Shown here: positions 12,764 to 22,800 of the stretch, in pieces
Layout: every line of letters starts with the position of its first letter
Numbering within the stretch: position 1 is the stretch's first letter
Assembly (NCBI GenBank): GCA_007449985.2
Contig: VIIQ02000768.1
Location: forward strand, 1 to 64,000
Length of the DNA: 64,000 bases
Direction of reading: 5' to 3'
From: Desmodesmus armatus
Lineage: Eukaryota > Chlorophyta > Chlorophyceae > Sphaeropleales > Scenedesmaceae
Made by a program: the position numbers and the translations under genes
The notes under the pieces: generated by a model
What the model saw: only the letters and a program-made list of their open reading frames with translations
Database searches by the model: none
What the model was told of the DNA's origin: nothing

Positions 12764-15700
12764 ACATCAGGCCCCTCGTGACAAGCTTGTGTGCATCCTC
12801 AACTGCTGTGCCATGATCAATGCACAGCTGGCCAGGAGCGCCAAGGCAGAGGGGATAGGTGAGGGGGGCACTGAGGAGGAGAGGAGGGGGGGGGGCAGAG
12901 GCAGTGGGTGTGGATGGATGGGCAGCATCTGTTTGGGAGACCATGCTCTGTCGGGTAGGGCAGGATGGGTTAGGTTTAGCAGCTGAACAGTTGAGATGTC
13001 GCTGCCAGCAATGGATGCAAGGACGTAGAGAGCATCAGGGCAGTACAGCACACACGATCAGCCATGCTTGCAGGCCACCAAGCCATCAATCGAGCCACGG
13101 ACACGAAGCTGCTGCCCCCCCCCCTGCCGCGCGCACCCCACATCCCGTGCCTTCCTGTGCTGTCCCAGGTGCAGATGACTTCACCCCTCTGCTGATTCTT
13201 GTGGTCATCAAGGCGCGAACCCCCTACCTCGCATCCAACCTGGCCTATATTGAGCGCTACAGGTGTGCTCGGCACTTGGGCAGGACAGAGAAGGACACCC
13301 GCTGATTTTTTCACCCTCGCAAGCCCGCAGCTATATTCATGCAGACGTAACTTGTTAAAAGTGCATGGGTGGTCTGATCTGGATCGGCAGTGATGCTTCC
13401 CAGAGTGCACTCACGCCATGTGACGGTGAAAGGGGCGCAGTGTGTGAACGGGCAGGTCTGTGGTGTTGAGTGGCTATGCAGTTGCATAGCGTCAGTGGTG
13501 GCATGTGTGTCTGTGTGTGTGCTGCAGGTACCACCCCAAGCTCACTGCAGAGGCACAGTACTACTACATACAGCTGGTGAGACAGGGTGGGCAAGCTGAC
13601 GCAGGGGGGGTCCCCCGGCACAGGTTGTTGTGCATGCAGTTGTAGCTGATGTCTATCTTTCAGCGTATCCTGGTGACCCCCCCCCCCCCACCCCCGGGCG
13701 CAATGTGGTGCTGCCAACTGTATTGACATAGCGGTCATGCCAGCAGCTGTTAGACGGGTTTGAGGTTTAGGGGGTGATATGCTGCTGTTGTGCATATGAG
13801 TCAACAGTTTGCTGTGCATGGTGCCCTGATGTGCCATTGCCCTGCCGGTTCCTTCTTTCTGCAACACAGTGTGGAGCTGCCACATTCATTGAGGTGGTGG
13901 ATGCCAGCAGCCTCTAAATGGACGTGATCATCGCTGCTGCGATGCATTTGAATCTAAAATTCGCTGTCCCTGTTGCCCTGCTGTCCCTTTCGCCTCCCTC
14001 CCCCCCCCCCCCCCCCCCACCCCCCCCCCCCCACCCCCCACCCCCCACCACACACACAACACACAGTGCGGTGCTGCCACGTTCATTGAGATGGTGAATG
14101 CTAGCAGCCTCAAGGTGGACAGGGACGAGTTCATCGCCCACATGCTGGCAGCAGGGGCAATGACAGACGAACAGCTGGCGTCACTGCAGTCACACAGCAG
14201 CGCAGACATGGCAGCAGCAGCAGCAGCAGCGGGCGGTACTGCTGCTGCTGCTGCTGCTAGGCAGGGTGCTGGCGCTGCGGCTTCCTCGGCCACCCAGCAG
14301 AACATCCAGCGCTCCACACAGGCAGCAGTAGCAGCAGCAACAGCAGCAGGCATCAGGCCAAATGACTGGCAGTATGAAGCCCAACAGCAGCAGCAGCAGC
14401 AGTTCCCGCTGCAGATGCAGCCGCTACCCGCTGCTGGTGCTGCTGCTGCTGCCAATAATCCTGCAGTAGGTGGCTGGCCGCAAGCAGCAATCGGCCACAG
14501 CAGCACAGGCTGGCCCTACCAGCAGCAAGAACAGCAGCAGCCGCCACAACCGCCACCACAGCAGCAGCAGCAGTTGCTGCTGCTGTCGAGTGTGTCTGAG
14601 CTTGAGTCTCAGGGTGCTGCGCTGCTGTCCCAGCGTGACCCTGCTGCTGCTGCGGAGCAGCTTGTTGGGCGTCACCCCTTCTGCTGCTGCAGCCTGGCCA
14701 GCCTGTCATTGGGGGATGTGGGGCAGCTGCTGGCAGCTTACAAGGTGGGCGGGGCTGCTGCAATGCGACCTGCTGTACAGGCAGAGAGGGGGCCTCTGCA
14801 CCAATCATGTGGGCTGGGCTGCTGCACAATGACTTGTATTGTCTGCACATGGAGGGAGAGCCTCTGCAACGTCATCATGCCGACAGCAGTCTGTGGCGGA
14901 CCCTTGTGTGTGTATGAAGGAAATGAAGCCATGGAATGGGATGGATTATAACTATCGATGGGCGCAGACACCAGGTCACTCACTTGTACCGCTGTCTGAC
15001 AGCTCCTTTGCTCAATAAAGCTCACTTTGGCATTGTTGTTTGTTGCTGTTGCCAGGAACTGGTGCTGCGCTATGAGGCACTCACTGCAGCACTTGCACAT
15101 CACCAGCAGCAGCAGCAGATGTCTGGCCCAGCAGCAGCAGGGCCGCCGCCGCCAGCCCCTGCCGCAGCAGCAGCAGCAGCAGCAGGTGGTGTTGCTGTTG
15201 ATGTGCTGACGCCCCCTGCCTCTACTAGTGGGGGTGATGCGGCTTTGCTGATGCTGGCACCCCTGTCACCCCTGTCAGCAGCACCGCCACCCTCACCAGC
15301 ACCAACACCCGCACCAGCACATCCAGCAGCAGCAGCAGCAGCAGCACCTTCACAGGAGGCGCCAGCACCCCCAGCAGCAGCAGCAGCAGTAGCACCTCCA
15401 CCCCCACCACCTCCACAGGAGGCAGGAGCAGGAGCAGCAGGTGGTGCTGAGCCAAACACTGCGCCCTCACCACCGCCGCCAGCAATTGTGGCAGCAGAGG
15501 CAGCAGCAGGGAGTGGCAGTGCTGAACCATCCCAGCAGCACCAGCAGCAGCAGCTGCAGCAGCAGCAGCAGGAGCATCACAACCAGCTAGCAACTGAACA
15601 AACTCTACACTCAGAACCAGCAGCAGCAGCAGCAGGTGTCCCGGAAGCAGCAAGTGCAGCACCTGATGCTGCAACTGCTGGTGATGCCAGCAAGGTCACT

Positions 15701-16036
15701 AGCCTAGATGGTGCAGCAGCAACAGCGCTGCCGCCTCCACAGCAGCAGCAGCAACATGAGGAGAGCAGTGTGGATGATCTCCTTCAGTCACTACTGTCTC
15801 CGCCGCCACCACCACCAGCAGCAGCAGCAGCGCCAGCACCAGCCTCTAACCAGCCAGAGCAGCAGCAACAGCTTGGAGCAGCAGCTACTGCTGCTGCTGC
15901 TGCTGGTGATGACGATGACATGTTTGGGCTGTTCCAGCAGGGCCCTGCCTCCTCTGATGGGGCTAGGGACCCCAGCAGCAGAAATGACAGGGGCAGCAGC
16001 GGAGCAGCAGCTGCAGCACCATCACTCCTTGACTGA
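9819..16036 (+). CDS. VPS9: VPS9-domain Rab5-type guanine nucleotide exchange factor
   Basis: Likely activates Rab5/ARA7-type GTPases on endosomes by GDP release. The start at 9819 has an in-frame TAA six bases upstream. Exons: 9819-9869, 10451-10506, 11101-11161, 11565-11651, 12035-12241, 12771-12858, 13169-13262, 13528-13576, 14067-14744, 15056-16036; all phases agree, giving 783 residues. The N-terminal helical bundle reads FIALMNHDEAKDLVRNIN and FMKGFKLTPP, as in plant VPS9A. The VPS9 core follows: ALEKYLMTKLHERTF, APRDKLVCILNCC, then GADDFTPLLILVVIKA and SNLAYIERYR. Asp and Pro of the GADDF-x-P motif and the first Tyr of YYY are present. The long C-terminus is Gln/Ala/Pro-rich and ends with acidic-hydrophobic patches (VDDLLQSLLS, DDDDMFGLF). 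The family call is firm; the target GTPase is inferred. Confidence 0.9.
10945..10992 (+). repeat. Decayed copy of VPS9 exon 3 5' end
   Basis: The acceptor-like CAG followed by GTCCATGGACGGCTTC matches the start of the real exon at 11101 (GTTCATGAAGGGCTTC). The copy lies upstream in the same intron, after its own poly(C) tract. Confidence 0.6.
12346..12690 (+). repeat. Two copies of VPS9 exon 5 3' end
   Basis: At about 12346-12385 and 12640-12685 the intron repeats the end of the exon at 12035-12241. They read AVEELNKISKYK and GRAMEELNTSNTYR, against GRAVEELNKINKYK in the exon. The second is more diverged and ends in GGTGTG. Confidence 0.75.
13868..13917 (+). repeat. Copy of VPS9 exon 9 5' end with stop
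   Basis: An acceptor (CAACACAG) is followed by CGAATFIEVVDASSL and then TAA. The real exon at 14067 reads CGAATFIEMVNASSLK. Use of the upstream site would truncate the VPS9 domain at its last helix. Confidence 0.75.
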
Positions 16037-16355
16037 GAGATGGCCATCCCTATGGAGGCTGGGTCGATGGTGTCGATGGTGTTGGTTGTTGGGTTTGACA
16101 TAGGGCTTGCAAGCCAGGGCTTTTAACTGGTTGTAGAATGTCAGGGTCAGGGCTGCACTGGTGCCTGGGAGTGCTTTGCTTCTGGGTTTGGGGGTAGCTG
16201 TTGTGGTCGTCGCGGACCTGCTTGTGTTTGATTTGCATGCACGCTCTGGCCCATGCTTGAGGTTGGATGTTTCACTTGGTGTGCCTGTTGTGTTGGTTGA
16301 GTGCAACCACAAGGTTTGCAAGTAACTGCTTATGTTTGATTACAAAGTTGTGGAA
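16037..16355. other. VPS9 3' flank
   Basis: No gene is seen. The sequence directly follows the TGA of the VPS9 gene and probably contains its 3' UTR. I found no TGTAA polyadenylation signal. Confidence 0.4.
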
Positions 16356-16356
16356 C

Positions 16357-16900
16357 GGCCCTGGCACGAGTCGAACGTGCCTGCAAGTGCGCCAAGCACA
16401 CATTGCACCGCCTTACACGGCCATGGGGGCAAGGGTAGGTAGGGGTGAGGGCAAGGGTCGGTAGGGGTGGGGGTAGGGGTCGGTGGTGGTGGGAGAAGGG
16501 TCGGTGGTGGTGGGAGCAAGGGCCGGTAGGGGTGAGGGTAAGGGTCGGTGGAGGGCCGTGGCACGAGTCGAACGTGCCTGCAAGTGTGCCAAGCACACAT
16601 TGCACCGCCTTACACGGCCATGGGGGCAAGGGTAGGTAGGGGTGAGGGCAAGGGTCGGTGGTGGTGGGAGCAAGGGTCGGTGGAGGGCTGTGGCACGAGT
16701 CGAACGTGCCTGCAAGTGTGCCAAGTACACATTGCACCGCCTTACACGGCCATGGGGGCAAGGGTCGGTGGCGGTGGGAGCAAGGGTCGGTGGCGGTGGG
16801 GGTAGAGGTCGGTGGTGGTAGGAGCAAGGGTCGGTGGCGGTGGGAGCAAGGGTCGGTGGCGGTGGGAGCAAGGGTCGGTGGCGGTGAGGGTAAGGGTCGC
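16357..16900 (-). repeat. Three tRNA-like units in a GGGTCGGTGG minisatellite
   Basis: Three near-identical 66-base units lie at 16357-16422, 16554-16619 and 16686-16751. Read on the minus strand, each has a B-box-like GTTCGACTC inside a T-arm-like hairpin (GCACG-TTCGACT-CGTGC). In the middle unit the 5' GGCCGTG pairs fully with the 3' CACGGCC like an acceptor stem. The units are about six bases shorter than a normal tRNA and the anticodon and D arms do not fold well, so I call them tRNA-like, not tRNA genes. They are separated by a minisatellite of GGGTCGGTGG(T/C)GGTGGGAGCAA type that continues to about 16900. Confidence 0.65.
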
Positions 16901-18254
16901 TGGGGGTGTCTTCTGTATGCTGAAGCTGTTTGACAAACACCTCGGCCAGATGGATTGGAGGGCCCACCTGCACAAGGAAGCAATACAATGCTGCAGATTG
17001 AAGCAGGTATACGCAGCTACTGCTTGTGTGCCATGAGAAGCCGTTCTTCTGCCAGTGGGCCACCTTGAAGAGGGATGCAGCCGCAGTTGATGGCCATCAA
17101 AAGTGACAATGTGAGCTATGTCTTGACTGAAAGCAAGACCTTAAGAAGCACACCTGAAGTTGATGTTGCTGGACTGGATGGATGGTACTGTTCAGCACTA
17201 CGCTAGCCAGCTGTTGTACAACAGCGCTGCAATGCTAGAACAGTAACCCACCTATCTGTTGGACATGGCTCTTGCTCCGCCCTCCTGCAGTTCACAGCGC
17301 GGTAATTGCTTGATGTTGCGCTGAAGCAGGAGTACCTGCACATGGAAGCAGCATAGTGGTTGAGCCTGTAATGGGCAGTACTAGTCTTTGCAGCGATGGA
17401 GGCATGCTGCAGCAGCACGCAACTCCAGGGGCAATGCGCTGTGTGACAGCACTGACATGACGCGGAGTATAACTATGCTGTCTAGTCGTTCCTCAAGCTA
17501 ACAACAAGCTGGCGGAGCTGATGTGCAGCAGGAGCCAACTGTATTGCTGCACTACAACAAGCTGGCGATGTGCCAGTCTCCTGTATATCTGCTTGACCGT
17601 ATCGAATAACTGAAATCCCTTTGCGCTGCATTTGGTAGGTAGCTGACCTTGTGATATGCTTTATGAAAATAAATTCCGCCCCAAGGTGGCGGACAAAGAA
17701 CGGCTCCAGGCCTCTACTATTGCAGTCATCGAATGATACATTGGTTGACAGGCAGCCAGCCTATGTCGAGCTTGCATTGGTTGGGAAACCAAGTGGGTTT
17801 TGGCGGTCAGGTCATACCAGAGGTTTCAGTGTTGCAGGGCAGCAACAGTCTCTGGGAACTATAGCTTGAGCCAAATCTTGAGGTCGCTCAACACTAAGTT
17901 GCATGCGATGCCATCGGTGTTGCTAGTATGCGGCCAACTTTTTCTTCTGGGGTCCAGTCCAGCCTGCAAACCGATTCTCAAGTTGGTTTGTGTGTTTCAA
18001 TCAATTATCTGACAGTGCAGCTGCAGATGCATCTGATGCATATGATGCACACACAAGGCATCCAAGGCTTCCGTCGTTGAGGCAGACCCCCTCAATGCCT
18101 GGCACCGGTACCTCGTCATCCATGTGCCAGTGTGTGACAGTACGGTACTAGTGTTGCACATGCAAGTCATGACAGCAGACAGCGTGTGAACCTCCTCAGG
18201 CATGTCTGCTCAGAGGTATAAACGTCTCTAGAGCCATACCTGACCCAAGCATGG
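16901..18254. other. Gene-poor stretch, nothing recognised
   Basis: Less GC-biased, non-repetitive sequence with only short open frames on both strands. None has a recognisable motif, credible splice sites or biased codon use. It may contain old transposon remains, but I cannot show that. Confidence 0.35.
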
Positions 18255-18808
18255 CCTAGGAGAAGGGGCTGACATCAGCTAGCTACATGTCCCACCGGGC
18301 GGGCATGTAGCTGGCTGTAGCTTGCCCAGGCGCCTGCACCAGTAGGTTCGGCATGTCTTAACAGGCTCTATACAGCAATTTGGCTACCTACAGCTACATT
18401 GGCTACAAGCTACGGTCACGAGGCATGGCTACTGGCTACAAGCTACAGGATGCAAGGCTGTTGTGTGGGGCCGTGTGGGGCCAGCTACATGGAGCTGGCT
18501 GCAGCTGTGTGTAGCTGGCTACGTGACGTAGCTGAGCTGCCAGTAGGCAGCACTGCCTGGCGTGTAACTACCCCCAGCTACAAGCTACAGCACGCAAGCC
18601 TTGCCGGGCTTTCCCTACCAACGCCAGCTACAAACTAGAGTTGCAAACAACTCTACATGTCCAGGCAGATGGTTTTGTAGTGTAGCTGACCTGGGGTCGG
18701 GGGCTGTCTAACCTATAAGTTATTTTCTGCTGCAGCAAACCCTGCAGCTACATGGCTGCCCCTGTGGGTGGGACACGTAGCTGGCCAAGTGGTCAGCCCC
18801 TTCCTAGG
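18255..18808. mobile_element. Fold-back / MITE-like element, 554 bases
   Basis: The ends form an imperfect terminal inverted repeat of about 42 bases. The left arm starts CCTAGGAGAAGGGGCTGAC at 18255 and includes GCTACATGTCCCACC ending at 18296. The reverse complement of the right arm (18767-18808) starts CCTAGGAAGGGGCTGACC and includes GCTACGTGTCCCACC. The interior is packed with diverged AGCTACAAGCTAC-type repeats and small hairpins. No coding capacity is visible, so it would be non-autonomous. A target-site duplication is not obvious. Confidence 0.6.
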
Positions 18809-19089
18809 AGGCTAGCTGACGACGCCTGTTTTATAAAGGAATCATGTGGAATTGATCCGTAACCAAATAGGCTTGTTGCGTGTGTGTGCTGGTCTGATGT
18901 TCTGACTGTCATTGACTGCGCAAGTGGCACAATTTGTGCCACGACTGCATTGACTGCCTAGTTCAGGTCATTGGGCATAAGCTCAGTGGTGTTGTCGAAG
19001 CATAGTTGATGCCCTGAGTCAGTCAGTGGTGTTGTCGAAGCATAGAATGCCAATGCAGTGTTACCTCAGCCACCACACCAGCCCTCCCC

Positions 19090-19465
19090 TGCACTGCCAA
19101 CACACCACAGAGTGTGTGGCAAAAAAAGGGCCCGCCAGGGCTTGGTGTAACAGCACAAGGTCTACCAGCGGTTGGTAATAGTGTCTCACACATGCCAAGT
19201 CAAGGCCAAGCCGCAGTGCAAGGGCTCTCAGACACGGTGCCACAAAGCAAAGGTGTCAGCACCTGCCGCCAAGCTATATGGCGCAGTAGCGGTGGGGCAT
19301 GTGGACAGCACACAGGCGGTGCCAAAGGAAGGGGTCACCATCATTCTGGGTGCAACCACAGAGAGCCCAGAGGGGGGTATCAGCCAGGTCACTGCCAGGA
19401 AAGGCCCGGCCTTTCTCAACACGTCTCAAACAGGCTTGCCTCTGTGGGAAATCACAACCCCATGA
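19090..19465 (+). pseudogene. Possible coding relic, unknown
   Basis: One plus frame has a natural amino-acid mix, reading VSHTCQVKAKPQCKGSQTRC, then LYGAVAVGHVDSTQAV and GVTIILGATTESPEGG, to a TGA near 19463. The same frame continues upstream through GKKRARQGLV but is broken by a TAA at about 19150. The Cys/His spacing hints at a small metal-binding motif, which is inference. I do not recognise it. It could be a decayed mobile-element gene or an exon entered through the CAG after the stop. Confidence 0.25.
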
Positions 19466-19682
19466 GTACCATGAAGTGGCTGCCTACAGCTGCGGAGCCC
19501 AATCCCACGCGGTGCACCAATGCCAACAAATGATAACCAGCTGCTTGCAACGTGCGCACAGCTGCAGACAACCCAATCGGACCCTTGATAAATAACAACA
19601 CAAAAAGCTCATATCTCATTCGATCAGGCCAACTCGTTTGTTCAAGCAAGCCACACTTCGTTCGCTGAAGCCAGCTATGCCC

Positions 19683-19687
19683 TTACA
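19683..19687 (-). terminator. Candidate TGTAA polyadenylation signal of FAS1 gene
   Basis: TTACA on the plus strand is TGTAA on the minus strand, about 118 bases after the FAS1 stop. TGTAA is the usual signal in Chlamydomonas-type algae; its use here is inferred. Confidence 0.4.
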
Positions 19688-19804
19688 TGCACCCACTGTT
19701 GGCAGAGTGCCCTGGGGGTGCCATGGGGTGTTCAGGCTCGGCGTGTAACATGTCACATGACAAGATCATGTCATACTATGACAGTAACAGTAGCTGTAAC
19801 CGCT

Positions 19805-22800
19805 CTAGTCCCAGTTGTTGCAGTTGAGGCAGTCTCCCCAGCTGGCTGCCTGCTTGGCCGAGTATGAGCCGTAGCGGGTGGCATAGCTGGTGGGGATCTT
19901 GCCGGTGGCGGCAGCCTCAATGGCCTGGGCTGTGTTGTCCTGGGACACCGTGTTGGCATACCTGCAGGACAACAGCAGCAGCAGCGACAGCCGCAGCAGC
20001 AGCAGGTAAAAGCTGAGTGGTGGTGGCTGTGGTGGCAGGCGCAATTGTTGCCAGCTTGGAGACAAGACATCCCAATTTTGCCAGCTTGTTGGGTTTGCAA
20101 GGGACACCACCTCAATGGATGAAGAGCTGGTCTTCCATTGCGCACGTCCCAGCCTGCAGTGCTGTCACTCATTGATTGGTTGATTGATTGATGCGCACGT
20201 CCCGTTTGCAGCACTGTCATTCGTTTTTTGATTGATATGCATGTCCCGCCTGCAGCGCTGTCACTCACTGTTGGCTGCTGCCGTAGTTTCCTCCACCTCC
20301 ACGGTACTTCAGGCCCCTCCCGTTGCCAGACACTGCACAACATCAGCAACAGGCACAAACCTCAGTCGTGGCACACACCACCATGCACCAACGCCACATC
20401 ATCCTCGTGCCAAATCAAATCAAATCAAAGTTACACCTGTAGCTATGAAACTCAAGTGCCAACAAGTTCAGTGGTGACAGACTTCAGATGCAAGCTGATG
20501 GGCATGCAAGTAGTTCTAAGTGCCACCCACTCCAGCTAGGCTATCACCCCCCCCCCCCCAAAGGCATTTCTCCCTCTGAAGGCCTACCTGCTGACACCAG
20601 GCTCTCCACCCATGCAGCCATCAGCCTCCTGCCTCCTGCCTTGGCCCCTCCCTCGGTCTGCACTCCGCCATCCAGCTTGGGCACCAGCACAGCGTCAATG
20701 CCCTGCCAGATAGACTGCGATGGAACAAGCGGGGCATCGGGAAGGGGGGGGGGGGGTATGTGAGCGCAAGGGGGGGGGGGCAGTTGAGTGGTGGCAAGGA
20801 GGAGCAGGGAAGGCAGGCTCAGCCAATTGGGACTGACAGCACTGCGTATGTCCGCCAGATGGGCTGTGGTTGTGCGATGGATGCGTAAGTAGAAGCACCA
20901 TCCCTAATCACCATATTTAGTGGTCTGCTTCAAACAAGCAGGTCCCCAACACCATTGTTGCCCTGCACCCCCCCCCCCCCCCCACAACTCACCCTGCCCA
21001 CAACAATGTTGAAGAGCTTGGTTGTTGCCTTGTTTCCTGTCTCGCTTGTGAAGGTCATGGTGGGCACGGCATTGGGCCTGCCGGTCACTGGGTCGGTCTT
21101 GGAGGTGCTACATAACCACAGGGGGGTGGAAGGGGGGGGGGGTGCAGGGGGGGGGGGGGCGAGCATGGTTCTTGGGTTGATGGCAGGAGTAGGTTTTCAT
21201 TACTCGTGGTTGTGCTGCACACATGGTGCAGCACACCCAGAATACTAGCAAGTCCATTGGTGCCTTTGATGGAGTAGGCGTCAAAGGGGGTCTCAATTCC
21301 TCTGCTTACAGTGCACACTGGGTGAACTGGTGCGCAGTGCAGCAGGGTGGTGACTGCACAGCTCTGCCGATGTCCCTTGTGTCACTTACTCGACCTTGGT
21401 TGAGACTGTGACCTCATGACCCCTGAAGTTGGTGGAGAGCTTGGAGCCATCCTTGAAGTCTGGGGAGTTGGGGGGGGGGGGGGGAGGAGGCAGGGGGGGG
21501 GGGGGGGGGGGAGGGGAAGGGCATGCACAAACAGAACCAAGTCAGTGGGTGTGCCCTAGTAGCGCGCAGATGCGGTGGGGTAGGATATGTGCACGTGCAG
21601 CTCAGGGGATTTTGTTTGCCGTCTAGCACATGCTGGTACACCCACAGTCAGAGGGCACCTCTTACAAGACATGCCGCCAATGCTGTCCAGTGTGCCACTT
21701 CTGCCAGTCCAAACCCGCCAAGCAGCACAAGACTGCTGAGCTGGTCACTGAAATTCAAAGAGCTAGTGAGACCGCCATCAGCACCATACATACCAGCCAA
21801 GTCCCCATTGGCTGGGCCTCCCCGACTTCAAACAAGTCCACCCCCTCTCTCTACCCCCCCCCCCTCCCCGCGCCCCCATGCTGTCACCTGTTGGTGCCAT
21901 GCGTGCTGGCTGTGAGACGTGGTACCAGTCACTAAACCCAAATGACACCCCTCCCCCCCCCCACACACACACCCCACCACCACCATACACGCCCCCCCCC
22001 CTCCCGGCAATGATGTCACCTGTTGGTGCCATGCGTGCTGGCTGTGAGACATGGTACAGGAAGACGTCCCTCTTCTGCTCCTTGCTCAGCTTGGCAACAA
22101 CACCTGACGCAGCCTCAAGGCCAGAGTTGTCTGCAGCAGCAGCAGCAGCAGCAGCAGTGGCCCATGTGCATCAGCAGTGGCAGCAGCAGAGTTATTGTGA
22201 AGATGAGATGTGCAGTTGCATGCTGCAGGGGGAGGTAAGGCTGTGACGCTGCCAATGTCAATTCTGTGCTTGCCCATTCCCTGCTCATGCGATGTTTGCA
22301 GTTTGGCTTACACCGGTCGATGCACCCAAAAAGCTGCAAAATGACAGCACCATGCATCCCGGTGCATGTCCGCTCGCACACACTGTGTCAAGCCTCCCCT
22401 GGGGGATCCCTCAACCAACGACATGCTTTGCCCCCCCCCCCCTTTCCCTGCCTTGTCAGGTAGCTTCCTCTCCTCTGCCATGCCCCCCCCCCCCCCCCGG
22501 GCCACTTAGCCCCCTCACACACAAGACCACCCCGCCCCCCACCTGGCACGAGGAAGGTCATGTCCTGCTCCCTGCCTGTGCCGTCAGGGTAGCCAACAGC
22601 GCTAGCAAACTCAAGAGCCTTGCTCCATTGAGGGTAGTACCTGCAGCAGCAGCAACAGCAGCAGCAGTTGTGATGATGATGGTCGTAGTAGCAGCAATGG
22701 CGGTGATGCTGGTAAATCATGGCGGCAGCAGCAGCAGCAGTTGCAGTCACTGAGTTTATCACCTTGTGTCACTTGCACACCCTGAAGCTGTTACACACTT

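Noticed and set aside
16357..16751. Three genuine tRNA genes
   Set aside because: The T arm and acceptor stem look right, but the units are only 66 bases, with no proper D arm and no well-formed seven-base anticodon loop.
16330..17063. Long Pro/Thr-rich open frames on the minus strand (PLPSPPPTLAPTATDPC repeats)
   Set aside because: They are translations of the GGGTCGGTGG minisatellite and the tRNA-like units, with no other coding signal.
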